Below, piece by piece: positions 15,662 through 23,884 of a stretch of 58,625 bases of DNA (its first letter is position 1; each line of letters begins with the position of its first letter). The stretch spans positions 1 to 58,625 of the forward strand of contig CANQKH010000007.1 in the NCBI GenBank assembly GCA_947624415.1, read 5' to 3'. The translations under genes were made by a program, and so were the position numbers. This DNA is from an uncultured Clostridia bacterium (GTDB lineage: Bacteria > Bacillota > Clostridia > Christensenellales > UBA1242). The notes below the pieces were generated by a model. The model was not told the origin of the DNA. It was given only the letters and a program-made list of their open reading frames with translations, and searched no databases.

Positions 15662-16069
15662 CAGTTATATAGCGATAGTGATGATGTTTATGCACTAAAA
15701 GATTTGCCAGAGGCTACATATGCAATTAATATGTTGGAACGCGACAATGACTTACGCGCTTCTGACAATGGGACAGTATTTAAGAAAACTAAGGAATATT
15801 TTGTGGGCGAGCGAATATCCTTAGAGGAGTTTGAAAAAATAATGGGCAAACTAAACTTAAATCCCTATCAAGCAGACCGTTTGATTGAAGCATATAAGGA
15901 AATGAAGAACGGGAAGGGAAATTACTACATAATTAAAGTGGGTGATGACGCTGCCGATTGCCTTGCTGTGGGTGGCAGAAAGGATATTGGCAGGATAAGA
16001 GATGGAATGATAGTCCCAAAATCCTCGGCGAACAAATATGAGGATAAAGATTATATAGATTTGGAATAG
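15593..16069 (+). CDS. LE-tail family protein A8
   Basis: This 158-residue member begins MQFDKIYIFEVLYYNEKG, closer to the A1-A4 group. It has SDSDDVYALKDLPEATYAI, YFVGERISLEEFEKIM and GRIRDGMIV blocks, then NKYEDKDYIDLE as tail. It is the last gene of cluster A; the next gene, ppdK, has its own promoter. The 5' end lies in the 93-bp repeat and was probably the donor or recipient of a recent conversion. No function is recognised. Confidence 0.85.
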   Translation: MQFDKIYIFEVLYYNEKGDIAKSQLYSDSDDVYALKDLPEATYAINMLERDNDLRASDNGTVFKKTKEYFVGERISLEEFEKIMGKLNLNPYQADRLIEAYKEMKNGKGNYYIIKVGDDAADCLAVGGRKDIGRIRDGMIVPKSSANKYEDKDYIDLE

Positions 16070-16210
16070 GCTTTTAACATTGAGAAGCATAATTTTTAAA
16101 AATAAAAGGAACTCGACATTATTCTTGCAAATAAATATGATATATTTTTGAATTATGCGTTTAAAGAAGTTGTTAAATGTAAAAAAATAAAAAATAATAT
16201 TCAAATTCAT

Positions 16211-16239
16211 TTGGATATTTTTTTTAAATAGTATATAAT
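16211..16239 (+). promoter_or_regulatory. Promoter of ppdK
   Basis: TTGGAT at 16211-16216 and TATAAT at 16234-16239 are separated by 17 bp, 25 bp before the ATG. Confidence 0.7.
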
Positions 16240-16264
16240 TTTATAGTGTTAAAAAGGAGAATAT

Positions 16265-18892
16265 ATGAAACAATTTGTTTATCTTTTTAAAGAGGCTGAT
16301 GGCAAAAATAAAGCCCTCTTTGGCGGCAAGGGTGCAAATCTTGCCGAAATGACAAACCTAGGAATGCCTGTTCCACAAGGTTTTACAATTACAACCGAGG
16401 CTTGCACACAATATTATAAAGACGGAAGAAAAATCAATGATTTGATGATGTCTCAAATTGAGTATAAACTCGGCGAACTTGAAAAAATGACAGGCAAAAA
16501 ATTGGGAGATAAGAAAAATCCTCTTCTTGTTTCTGTTCGTTCTGGTGCCAGAGTTTCAATGCCTGGTATGATGGATACAATCCTCAACCTTGGACTTAAT
16601 GACGAAGTTGTTGAAGGACTTGCAACTCTTACGAACAATCCAAGATTTGCTTATGATTCTTATAGAAGATTTATCCAAATGTTCTCTGATGTTGTTATGC
16701 AACAAGAAAAATCAAAATATGAGAGAATACTTGACAGAGTAAAACAAGAAAAGGGTGTTCAATATGACAAAGACCTCACGGCAGAAGACCTTAAGGAAAT
16801 TGTTAAATTATTTAAAGAGTTATATTTAAAAGCCCAAGGCGAAGAATTCCCACAAGACCCAAAAGTTCAACTTATTGAGGCTGTTAGGGCAGTTTTCCGC
16901 TCATGGGATAATGAAAGAGCCAATGTTTACAGAAGAATGCATGACATTCCTTATGAATGGGGAACTGCTGTAAACGTTCAATCAATGGTATTTGGAAATA
17001 TGGGAGAAACATCAGGAACAGGTGTTGCATTCTCAAGAAACCCTGCAACAGGTGAAAATGTGTTGTATGGTGAATACCTTATGAACGCTCAGGGAGAAGA
17101 TGTTGTTGCCGGAATTAGAACTCCTCAACCAATTTCAGCACTTCAAAAACAAAACCCATTAGTTTACAGACAATTTGCAGAAATTGCAAAGAAACTTGAA
17201 AAACATAACAAAGATATGCAAGATATGGAGTTCACAATTGAAAATGGAAGACTCTATATGCTTCAAACAAGAAATGGTAAAAGAACAGCAAAGGCGGCTT
17301 TAAAGATTGCTGTTGACCTTGTAAATGAAGGTATGATAACAGAGCAAGAAGCCCTTATGATGCTTGACCCTAAACAACTTGATGCACTTTTGCACCCACA
17401 ATTTGAAGAAAAAGCATTAAAGGATGCTTGCCCAATCGCAAAAGCACTTCCTGCATCTCCAGGAGCCGCTTGTGGTAAAATTGTTTTCACTGCTGAGAGA
17501 GCAAAAGAACTTGCAAGCCAAGGCGAAAAAGTTGTGCTTGTTCGACTTGAAACATCTCCAGAAGATATTGAAGGTATGGCTGTAAGCCAAGGTGTTTTAA
17601 CTGCAAGAGGTGGTATGACATCTCACGCTGCCGTAGTTGCACGTGGTATGGGAACAGCCTGCGTTGCAGGATGCTCTTCAATTAAATTTGCAGAAGACGA
17701 AAAATCATTCTCAATTGATGGCAAAGAATACAGAGAAGGAGATGAACTTTCATTTGATGGTTCAACAGGAAATGTTTATGATGGACTTATCAAAACAGAA
17801 CCTGCCAAGATTTCTGGTGAATTTGCAACTATTATGGAATGGGCTGATAAATATCGTGCTATGCAAGTTAGAACAAATGCCGACAACCCAAAAGATGCAA
17901 AGAATGCATTTAACTTTGGTGCACAAGGTGTAGGACTTTGCAGAACAGAACATATGTTCTTTGAAGAAGATAGAATTCCAGCAGTTCGAGAAATGATTGT
18001 ATCTTCAACTGTTGAAGAGAGAAAGAAGGCTCTTGCAAAACTTCTTCCAATGCAAAGAAAAGACTTTATTGGAATTTATAAAGCAATGCAAGGACTTCCT
18101 GTTACAATTCGTTTCCTTGACCCACCACTTCATGAATTTTTACCTCACGAGGATAGTGATATAAGAGATTTGGCAAGAGAAATGGGATTGACTTTTGACA
18201 AATTGAAGCAAACAGTTGCCGACCTTCACGAATTTAACCCAATGATGGGACATCGTGGACTTCGTCTTGCAGTAACATATCCAGAAATTGCAGAAATGCA
18301 AACACAGGCTGTTATTGAAGCAGCAATTGCTGTAAATAAAGAAATGGGCTTCAAGATTGTTCCTGAAATTATGATACCTCTTACTTGCGATAGCAGAGAA
18401 TTTAAATATGTTCGTGATATTGTTGCAAATAAAGCAGATCAAGTTATTGCAGAAAATGGTGTAGAACTTACCTATAAGATTGGAACAATGATTGAGATTC
18501 CACGTGCTGCAGTAACCGCTGACGAAGTTGCAAAATATGCAGAATTCTTCTCATTTGGAACAAACGACCTTACTCAAATGACTTATGGTTTCAGCCGTGA
18601 TGATGCTGGAAAATTCCTCGATGTTTACTATGCAAAGAAGATTTTTGAAAGCGACCCATTTGCAAGACTTGACCAAAATGGTGTTGGAAAACTTGTAAAA
18701 ATGGCTTGCGACCTTGGAAAGAGCGTTCGCCCAGACATTAAACTTGGAATTTGTGGAGAACATGGTGGCGACCCATCAAGCGTAGAATTCTGCCACAATG
18801 CAGGACTTACTTACGTTTCTTGCTCACCATTTAGAGTTCCTATTGCAAGACTTGCAGCCGCTCAGGCAAACATTAAAAATCCAAGAAGATAA
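16265..18892 (+). CDS. ppdK: Pyruvate, phosphate dikinase
   Basis: This 875-residue protein matches the family length. The N-terminal ATP-grasp begins FGGKGANLAEMTNLGMPVPQ (residues 18-37). The phosphohistidine swivel carries GGMTSHAAVVARG near 449-461 with catalytic His at about 454. The C-terminal PEP/pyruvate TIM barrel has ICGEHGGDP near 827-835 with the catalytic Cys. The enzyme interconverts PEP, AMP and PPi with pyruvate, ATP and phosphate, and in anaerobes often runs in the glycolytic direction. Codon use is noticeably more biased (highly expressed type) than in the LE-tail genes on each side. It has its own promoter and terminator. Confidence 0.98.
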   Translation: MKQFVYLFKEADGKNKALFGGKGANLAEMTNLGMPVPQGFTITTEACTQYYKDGRKINDLMMSQIEYKLGELEKMTGKKLGDKKNPLLVSVRSGARVSMPGMMDTILNLGLNDEVVEGLATLTNNPRFAYDSYRRFIQMFSDVVMQQEKSKYERILDRVKQEKGVQYDKDLTAEDLKEIVKLFKELYLKAQGEEFPQDPKVQLIEAVRAVFRSWDNERANVYRRMHDIPYEWGTAVNVQSMVFGNMGETSGTGVAFSRNPATGENVLYGEYLMNAQGEDVVAGIRTPQPISALQKQNPLVYRQFAEIAKKLEKHNKDMQDMEFTIENGRLYMLQTRNGKRTAKAALKIAVDLVNEGMITEQEALMMLDPKQLDALLHPQFEEKALKDACPIAKALPASPGAACGKIVFTAERAKELASQGEKVVLVRLETSPEDIEGMAVSQGVLTARGGMTSHAAVVARGMGTACVAGCSSIKFAEDEKSFSIDGKEYREGDELSFDGSTGNVYDGLIKTEPAKISGEFATIMEWADKYRAMQVRTNADNPKDAKNAFNFGAQGVGLCRTEHMFFEEDRIPAVREMIVSSTVEERKKALAKLLPMQRKDFIGIYKAMQGLPVTIRFLDPPLHEFLPHEDSDIRDLAREMGLTFDKLKQTVADLHEFNPMMGHRGLRLAVTYPEIAEMQTQAVIEAAIAVNKEMGFKIVPEIMIPLTCDSREFKYVRDIVANKADQVIAENGVELTYKIGTMIEIPRAAVTADEVAKYAEFFSFGTNDLTQMTYGFSRDDAGKFLDVYYAKKIFESDPFARLDQNGVGKLVKMACDLGKSVRPDIKLGICGEHGGDPSSVEFCHNAGLTYVSCSPFRVPIARLAAAQANIKNPRR

Positions 18893-18926
18893 CATTGAAT
18901 TTACAGAAATTTCAATTTTATTGCCG

Positions 18927-18961
18927 AAAAAAAATATGGACAGATTTGTCCATATTTTTTT
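18927..18961 (+). terminator. Intrinsic terminator of ppdK
   Basis: AAAATATGGACA pairs with TGTCCATATTTT around a 4-nt loop and is followed by a T-run. Confidence 0.9.
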
Positions 18962-19090
18962 ATGTAAATTTTAAAAGATAAATTATTCCAAACCTTCAAT
19001 CTTTTTGTCAATATTAATTTATTTTTGATATGATTTTGAAAGCAGACAGCCTTTATGACAATTTTTTTAACACCTCTTTTAAAAAATCAC

Positions 19091-19119
19091 TTTACATTTA
19101 AAGAAAACAATGTTATAAT
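19091..19119 (+). promoter_or_regulatory. Promoter of rpoZ
   Basis: TTTACA at 19091-19096 and TATAAT at 19114-19119 are separated by 17 bp, 34 bp before the start codon. Confidence 0.75.
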
Positions 19120-19152
19120 AATCGAGAAATTAATTTTGAGAGGTGATGTATT

Positions 19153-19353
19153 ATGATGATTGAACCATCAATTGATAGTATGCTAAATAAGGTCGGTGGC
19201 AACAGATACGTGCTTTGCAATGTCATTGCCAAGAGGGCGAAGGAGATTGAAAGCGTTCGCAGACTGGAACTTGCAGACCAAGAAAAAAAGTCAATAAGTA
19301 TTGCTTGTGAAGAAGTGGCAACTGGCAAAGTTAAACCAACAGAAATAAAATAA
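19153..19353 (+). CDS. rpoZ: RNA polymerase omega subunit
   Basis: This 66-residue protein matches omega: IEPSIDSMLNKVGGNRYVLCN near the start, then the AKRAKEIE helix and the conserved IACEEVATGKV helix. Omega stabilises the beta-prime subunit. The start is the first of two ATGs after AGAGGTGATG. In many Firmicutes rpoZ lies between gmk and coaBC-priA; here it stands alone between the two LE-tail clusters, far from priA at 50332. Confidence 0.93.
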   Translation: MMIEPSIDSMLNKVGGNRYVLCNVIAKRAKEIESVRRLELADQEKKSISIACEEVATGKVKPTEIK

Positions 19354-19355
19354 GG

Positions 19356-19413
19356 AAAAAACACCATATAGAGAAATGCACCTTTTGGGGCAACTCAAAT
19401 TGGTGTTTTTTTA
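19356..19413. terminator. Terminator between rpoZ and LE-tail cluster B
   Basis: AAAAACACCA (19356-19365) pairs with TGGTGTTTTT (19401-19410) around a 35-nt loop and has T-runs in both orientations, so it can serve the convergent transcripts. Confidence 0.75.
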
Positions 19414-19435
19414 TTAATTTATTGTTAAGCAATAA

Positions 19436-19888
19436 CTATTCCAAATCAAAGTAATCTTTTCCTGAATAACCTGTATATTTATTTTCATTATTAATAAATT
19501 GGGGAGAAATTAATTCTCCATGTCGCTTTGAGCCACATCTTATTCTGTTGTCTATTCCACGATATAGCAGGATAGAAGGGTCATTATATTTAAGAATTGA
19601 TTCAAGGTTGACTTTGTAAATTAAGTCGTTTTTGTCGATGCTTTTGAGTGCTTGCCTTACTTCTTCAATTGTTGCTGGGTAACCAAAGTAGTAGCATTTA
19701 ACTTTCTTTTGTTTTTTTACATCTTGATTAAATCTATCCTTTACAATTATATTCTCTCTCACATCAACAAAGACTATATTGCTTGGAAGATGAAAATCTG
19801 TTATTTCCTTTTCATTACTTTCAATTGAACAATAATTGAGTGCACCATTGCGTTTGCTAGTCCAAAAAATTATTTCGTATTTTTTCAT
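19436..19888 (-). CDS. LE-tail family protein B5
   Basis: This 150-residue protein is the last gene of the minus-strand cluster. It shows the family architecture in diverged form: an opening KKYEIIFWTS strand, NEKEITDFHLPSNIVFVDV near residues 26-44, YYFGYPATIEEVRQAL near 66-81, and a C-terminal SPQFINNENKYTGYSGKDYFDLE region of which the last nine residues are the tail. A basic KKQKKVKC stretch precedes the second block. The start follows TGGAGGT. No function is recognised. Confidence 0.8.
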   Translation of the reverse strand: MKKYEIIFWTSKRNGALNYCSIESNEKEITDFHLPSNIVFVDVRENIIVKDRFNQDVKKQKKVKCYYFGYPATIEEVRQALKSIDKNDLIYKVNLESILKYNDPSILLYRGIDNRIRCGSKRHGELISPQFINNENKYTGYSGKDYFDLE

Positions 19889-19899
19889 CTTACCTCCAA

Positions 19900-20334
19900 T
19901 TACTCTAAGTCTAAATATGAATTGTCGGTCTGAGTTGCTTTGAGAAGTTGCATATTAAACTTTCCTGTTTTAATGACCATGGGGTCTACAAGGGTGCCTT
20001 CGACTACGTAAAAGAAATTGTCGACACCTTTAAAGATTGGGGAATCACCCAAAAAGTAGGCTTCTATATATAAATACCAATCTTTTGGTTCAAGAGTAGG
20101 GGTTGGACTTGGCAAAACTTCTTTTTCATTTTGCCATTCGCTTTTGTCTGCCAAATATCCAAAACTATATGCTTTAACAATTTTATTGTTATAAATCCCT
20201 TTTTCTGCGAACCTAACAAATATTGTGGATGGCGGGAGATTCAAATTAGTAATATCGGTTGAGAGTGTTGTCAATTTTATATTTTGCAATTTTTTGTCTT
20301 TCGTGAATATTATTTCAACCTCATAATTTTTCAT
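19900..20334 (-). CDS. LE-tail family protein B4
   Basis: This 144-residue member has an opening KNYEVEIIFTKDKK strand, STDITNLNLPPSTIFVRF near residues 26-43, and AYSFGYLADKSEW in place of the YxxG block. A Pro-rich LPSPTPTLEPKD stretch follows. The end is QTDNSYLDLE. The ATG at 20334 is preferred because GAGGTG precedes it at close range and overlaps the stop codon of the upstream gene; a GTG 6 bp further upstream is possible. The family is unknown. Confidence 0.8.
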   Translation of the reverse strand: MKNYEVEIIFTKDKKLQNIKLTTLSTDITNLNLPPSTIFVRFAEKGIYNNKIVKAYSFGYLADKSEWQNEKEVLPSPTPTLEPKDWYLYIEAYFLGDSPIFKGVDNFFYVVEGTLVDPMVIKTGKFNMQLLKATQTDNSYLDLE

Positions 20335-20341
20335 TTTCACC

Positions 20342-21139
20342 TCACTCTAAATTAATATAACTTTTGTCTTCGTAAGGACGATAAAAACCATCCTTGTTAA
20401 TAAATGATGGATTTAAAAATGTAATTTCATTGGCTGGGTGAGTAAGAGAATGAAATGTAGTTAAATTAAACCTGCATAATCCATTATTTTGCTCTGCTTT
20501 TTTTAAAAGGATTTCGTTGTTTGGAAATTCATATTTAATTCTTTCTGGGGAATAGAATTCGCCGAAATAATATATTTTTCTGTCATTTATTGTCTTGCCT
20601 GGGGTAAAACTGAAAATAATTGCCTTTCTTACTTTTTTTGGCAGTTGTATATTTTCTATTTCCAAACCATCGATTTTTTCTTCACATCTTTCTATATTAA
20701 AATCATTTTCATACTCAAATCTTACAAAATTTGTAGTTGATAAAAGAGATTGTCCAATTTTGCCATGCAAATAACCTTTTTCATCAATATTATTTTCATC
20801 TATAAAGTCAACTGAGCATTTGCCGTTTTTATATGGATATACTTCATTTTCACGCGTTAAAAGTGCTTTTTGAGCATTTTCTTTTAGCAAAAACTTAAAT
20901 TTTGATGAATTTTCACCGAATTTATCTTTAATTTCCTCTTTACTTACAATTTTTCCTATTTTGTATATATGTTCGCTTACTATGGCCTCTCCAAAATCTT
21001 GACTTATAACTCCTTGAATTCTTATGCTTGAAACATCATTTGGAATTTGTTTGAAGTTTAGCATATTGATGTTTGAGATTATTCCTTCTCGTGAATAATT
21101 TCCATTTGAGTTATATGAAACTATTTGATAATTTATCAT
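20342..21139 (-). CDS. LE-tail family protein B3, two-domain member
   Basis: At 265 residues this protein carries two family units. The first (about 1-130) includes INMLNFKQIPNDVSSIRI and YKIGKIVSKEEIKDKFGE, followed by a NIDEKGYL motif. The second (about 140-265) includes LEIENIQLPKKVRKAIIF and YYFGEFYSPERIKYEF, then SFINKDGFYRP and the tail YEDKSYINLE. The KFGE/IDEKGYL pair is shared with B1. Two units but one tail show that the tail belongs to the protein end, not to each domain. The start follows GAGGTG. Confidence 0.8.
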   Translation of the reverse strand: MINYQIVSYNSNGNYSREGIISNINMLNFKQIPNDVSSIRIQGVISQDFGEAIVSEHIYKIGKIVSKEEIKDKFGENSSKFKFLLKENAQKALLTRENEVYPYKNGKCSVDFIDENNIDEKGYLHGKIGQSLLSTTNFVRFEYENDFNIERCEEKIDGLEIENIQLPKKVRKAIIFSFTPGKTINDRKIYYFGEFYSPERIKYEFPNNEILLKKAEQNNGLCRFNLTTFHSLTHPANEITFLNPSFINKDGFYRPYEDKSYINLE

Positions 21140-21148
21140 AATTCACCT

Positions 21149-21880
21149 CTATTCAAGTTCCAAATAGGAAAGGCGGTCAGGCTCAAAAAAGCCTTCATTA
21201 TTAAAAGCATTTGGTGGCAAAATTTTTACATTTTTTTCTGTAATAGGGAAAACTTTTTGTTTAGAATCCATAAACGCCTGTTTAATATTGAATTTTTGCA
21301 TATACTCGAATGCTCTTAAATTTAATTTAGCCACCTCTTCTAAGGAAAGGGAAGTGCCAATAGCAAATAATTCTACATTTATTTTTTCGTAATCTGGAGT
21401 TAAATCATAAAGTTCGATGAAGTTGGCAGTTTGCCAATTATCTGTTATTTTGACCTTAGTTATATCGTGATTTTGGAGATTGAATTTTCTAATATATCCT
21501 TCTGTATGTGGATAGTCAATAGTATAAGCGATGTGGCATAATTGCTTAGGCTGGGTTAGATTTAATTCTTGAGGAGAAATTATATTTGTTCGATTGCTAA
21601 AATTTATAGTTGGACCATTAAAAAGTTTAAGCCAAGACTTAGGTCCTTCATTTGTGGCTTGCTTATTGTCTTCATTTTGATATACAATATCGCCAATAAG
21701 AAATGATTTTGAGTGATTGTCGTCGGGGTAGTCAAGAAAAATCATATTTACGTCATCAGGCAGTTTTAATTTTTTTATATCATCAATTTCTGTGTATATA
21801 GAACCAATTTCCTCATAATTGCCTTTTAAAAACTGCACTCTAATTTTTGTAGACGGGGTGTATATATGCTTAATTTTCAT
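21149..21880 (-). CDS. LE-tail family protein B2, two-domain member
   Basis: This 243-residue protein has two family units. Unit one has IDDIKKLKLPDDVNMIFLDY and SFLIGDIVYQN; unit two has NWQTANFIELYDL followed by LFAIGTSLSLEEVAKL near residue 185. It then shows FNNEGFFEP and the tail PDRLSYLELE. The ATG at 21880 follows GGAG; an in-frame ATG 12 bp earlier overlaps that site. It has no membrane segment or catalytic motif. Confidence 0.8.
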   Translation of the reverse strand: MKIKHIYTPSTKIRVQFLKGNYEEIGSIYTEIDDIKKLKLPDDVNMIFLDYPDDNHSKSFLIGDIVYQNEDNKQATNEGPKSWLKLFNGPTINFSNRTNIISPQELNLTQPKQLCHIAYTIDYPHTEGYIRKFNLQNHDITKVKITDNWQTANFIELYDLTPDYEKINVELFAIGTSLSLEEVAKLNLRAFEYMQKFNIKQAFMDSKQKVFPITEKNVKILPPNAFNNEGFFEPDRLSYLELE

Positions 21881-21920
21881 TAAAATCTCCATTTTTGTTA
21901 TTTTTTATAATAAGTAAATG

Positions 21921-22352
21921 TTATTCAAGCCACAGATAATTTTTATCGCAATTATTAATTAAAAATCCTTTTTCATCAATAGAATTTACATTAATACAAG
22001 TTGCACCCAACTTTGACATTAAAGGTGAGAAAGTTCCATCTTTAAGCAAAATTATGTTTTGTAAGTTGTTTTCTATAATAAATTTTTCTTCTTGGGAAAA
22101 TTCACCAAATTTTATTTGTGCTTCTTGTGCGGAGAGTTGGCTTCCAATACAATAAAATTCAACATTCAAAGGCTTTGAATATGCATAGTCTGTCAACTTT
22201 TGTTTTTCGCAAAGTGTTACAACGTCTGCATTTTGAGGTATGCAAACTTTAAAAATATCTTTTTGCTCAATTTCTACTTCATGATATATTGGTGTAATCA
22301 AATTACTTTTTGAAAATTTATAGAAATTTGCATAATATTTCACTTCGTTCAT
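21921..22352 (-). CDS. LE-tail family protein B1
   Basis: This 143-residue protein is the first gene of cluster B. It opens MNEVKYYANFYKF and has IEQKDIFKVCIPQNADVVTL near residues 28-47 and FYCIGSQLSAQEAQIKFGE near 66-84. The NSIDEKGFL motif is shared with B3, and the tail is NCDKNYLWLE, the most deviant of the set, with Trp in the variable position. The ATG at 22352 follows AAGGAG; upstream in-frame codons lack a site. It is transcribed from the TTGACT/TATAAT promoter at 22391-22419. Confidence 0.8.
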   Translation of the reverse strand: MNEVKYYANFYKFSKSNLITPIYHEVEIEQKDIFKVCIPQNADVVTLCEKQKLTDYAYSKPLNVEFYCIGSQLSAQEAQIKFGEFSQEEKFIIENNLQNIILLKDGTFSPLMSKLGATCINVNSIDEKGFLINNCDKNYLWLE

Positions 22353-22390
22353 AATTCTCCTTATATTTAGTAGCATAAATAATTAATATA

Positions 22391-22419
22391 ATTATAGCAA
22401 TTAATTAAATAAAAGTCAA
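22391..22419 (-). promoter_or_regulatory. Promoter of LE-tail cluster B
   Basis: Read on the minus strand, TTGACT (22414-22419) and TATAAT (22391-22396) are separated by 17 bp. It is divergent from the promoter at 22453-22481 and identical in hexamers and spacing to that of cluster A. Confidence 0.8.
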
Positions 22420-22452
22420 TATATATTAAATCACCTTAAATTGGAATAAATC

Positions 22453-22481
22453 TTGACAGGGAAAATTTTGTATGATATAAT
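22453..22481 (+). promoter_or_regulatory. Consensus promoter of the 22502 gene
   Basis: TTGACA at 22453-22458 and TATAAT at 22476-22481 match the vegetative consensus fully with 17-bp spacing. Confidence 0.85.
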
Positions 22482-22501
22482 AAACATATAAAGGAGCAAA
22501 G

Positions 22502-23035
22502 ATGAAAAAAGTTGATAAATTATTGGCACAAGACAGACGAACGCACTCGATGGTAGAGTATGAGAATGCTATCAATTCTTTTATAGGCGAAAATCAAAAC
22601 AAAGAAGATATGAAGGAAGATGTAAAACTTGCCAAGGTTTTAAGATTTTATATTGAGTTTTATGGAAGCATAAGAGATAAGGAAAGATATGATTTTATTG
22701 GAGATGTCCTCGACTATTACACAAATATTGTTCCAAATAAAAATGACATATTCCAAAGACCTACAATTGAATTTCATATCCCAGCAAAAATAAGGAAATT
22801 GCTATACAAAGGTTTTGTAGAATTTAATAAAAACAGAGAAATTGAATTAAAAAAGGATGCAGAAGAATTGCTACTTCCACTTACAGAGAATGAGAAACTT
22901 TTAAAGACACTAATACTTGAAGAATACAAAAAACAATTATTACAAAAATTTTTAGAACAAAAAACACCTTCAGCGTCAGATAAAAACAAACAGCCTTCAT
23001 TAGAAGGAGAAGAAATAGATTTGGGAAATGATTAA
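22502..23035 (+). CDS. Hypothetical alpha-helical protein
   Basis: This soluble, Lys/Glu-rich 177-residue protein is predicted by eye to be mostly helical (AKVLRFYIEFYGSIRDKERYD, then a long helix at 120-155). It ends in a Ser/Pro-rich segment and EGEEIDLGND. The end faintly recalls the IDLE tail but does not terminate in LE, so I do not count it as a family member. It has a perfect consensus promoter and its own terminator, suggesting strong expression. No function is recognised. Confidence 0.75.
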   Translation: MKKVDKLLAQDRRTHSMVEYENAINSFIGENQNKEDMKEDVKLAKVLRFYIEFYGSIRDKERYDFIGDVLDYYTNIVPNKNDIFQRPTIEFHIPAKIRKLLYKGFVEFNKNREIELKKDAEELLLPLTENEKLLKTLILEEYKKQLLQKFLEQKTPSASDKNKQPSLEGEEIDLGND

Positions 23036-23054
23036 TAATTCATTTCCCTTTTTT
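23023..23054 (+). terminator. Intrinsic terminator after the 22502 gene
   Basis: GGGAAATGA pairs with TCATTTCCC and is followed by TTTTTT. The 5' arm lies in the last codons of the gene. Confidence 0.85.
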
Positions 23055-23102
23055 ATTTGTATTTTTAAATTATTTATGCTAAAATAAAGCGATGGAGGAA
23101 TT

Positions 23103-23480
23103 ATGAAAAAATTAGTCTTTTATAAATGCGAAATATGTGGAAACATAGCAATTAAACTTGTTGACAAAAATGTTCCTATTTTTTGTTGTGGCAAGGCCAT
23201 GCAGGAAATAGTCCCAAATACTCAGGAAGGAGCAACAGAAAAACACATCCCAGTTGTAAACAAAAATGGAAATTCTGTTCACGTTATGGTTGGTCAAGTC
23301 AGCCATCCTATGAACGAGGACCACTACATATCTCATATAATATGTGAGAGCGAAAAAGGATTTTCTGTTCAATCGTTATCGCCAAATGATAAACCTGAAT
23401 GCACTTTTGTTTTGCGGGAAGGTGATGAAGTGAAAAATGTTTACAGCATGTGTAACTTGCACGGCCTTTGGAGAAATTAG
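23103..23480 (+). CDS. dfx: Desulfoferrodoxin (superoxide reductase)
   Basis: This 125-residue protein has every metal ligand of two-domain desulfoferrodoxin at or near its usual number: C9, C12, C28 and C29 for the FeCys4 desulforedoxin centre, and H48, H68, H74, C117 and H120 for the His4Cys active iron. The enzyme reduces superoxide to peroxide without making oxygen, using electrons from rubredoxin-like donors, and is typical of anaerobes. A GGAGG site precedes the ATG. The next gene begins 8 bp downstream, but a functional link with it is not evident. Confidence 0.97.
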   Translation: MKKLVFYKCEICGNIAIKLVDKNVPIFCCGKAMQEIVPNTQEGATEKHIPVVNKNGNSVHVMVGQVSHPMNEDHYISHIICESEKGFSVQSLSPNDKPECTFVLREGDEVKNVYSMCNLHGLWRN

Positions 23481-23488
23481 GGGGATAA

Positions 23489-23884
23489 ATGGCTAAAAGA
23501 AGCAATTCAAAACAGGCAAGCAAAAAATTTAATTTGCTTATATTTATTATTGCTCTTTCCCTTGTTTTGGGTGGAATAGTGGGCTACTTTACGGGATGGG
23601 CATTAATTAAAAATGATAAGTTTGTGATAAATGGAGAAAGTATAATTGAAGTTTTCATCGGGGAAAGTTATGAAGACGAAGGTGCGATTGCCATATCATT
23701 TGGAAAAGATGTGTCAAGCAAAATAAAAACAGAAAGCAATGTCAATTACGATGAAGAAGGGAATTATTACATAAAATATACAGTTGACAACATTCGTTAT
23801 AGAGGGGTTGAACGTTACAGGACAATAATTGTAAAGGCGGCGGCGGAAGAGGCTCATGTTGAGGTGCAGTATGAAAAAAGGTAA
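23489..23884 (+). CDS. Membrane-anchored Ig-like (DUF5011-type) protein
   Basis: This 131-residue protein has a basic N terminus, one transmembrane helix at about 15-36 (LLIFIIALSLVLGGIVGYF) and a single extracytoplasmic beta-sandwich with the motif VFIGESYEDEGAIAISF and later YYIKYTVDN, as in DUF5011 bacterial Ig-like domains. Its 3' end overlaps the next gene by 14 bp, so the two are translationally coupled and probably act together at the cell surface. Confidence 0.8.
   Translation: MAKRSNSKQASKKFNLLIFIIALSLVLGGIVGYFTGWALIKNDKFVINGESIIEVFIGESYEDEGAIAISFGKDVSSKIKTESNVNYDEEGNYYIKYTVDNIRYRGVERYRTIIVKAAAEEAHVEVQYEKR

Noticed and set aside
16105-16230. A 38-codon open stretch after A8 as a gene
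   Set aside because: It has no start codon with a ribosome-binding site and no recognisable similarity; AT-rich DNA gives such runs.
18983-19040. A minus-strand end reading KIEGLE and a stop, like an LE-tail end
   Set aside because: The frame is closed by a stop 11 codons upstream, has no start or ribosome-binding site and lacks the Tyr of the tail.
22502-23035. Counting this protein as an LE-tail member because it ends EEIDLGND
   Set aside because: It does not terminate in LE and lacks the aromatic residue.
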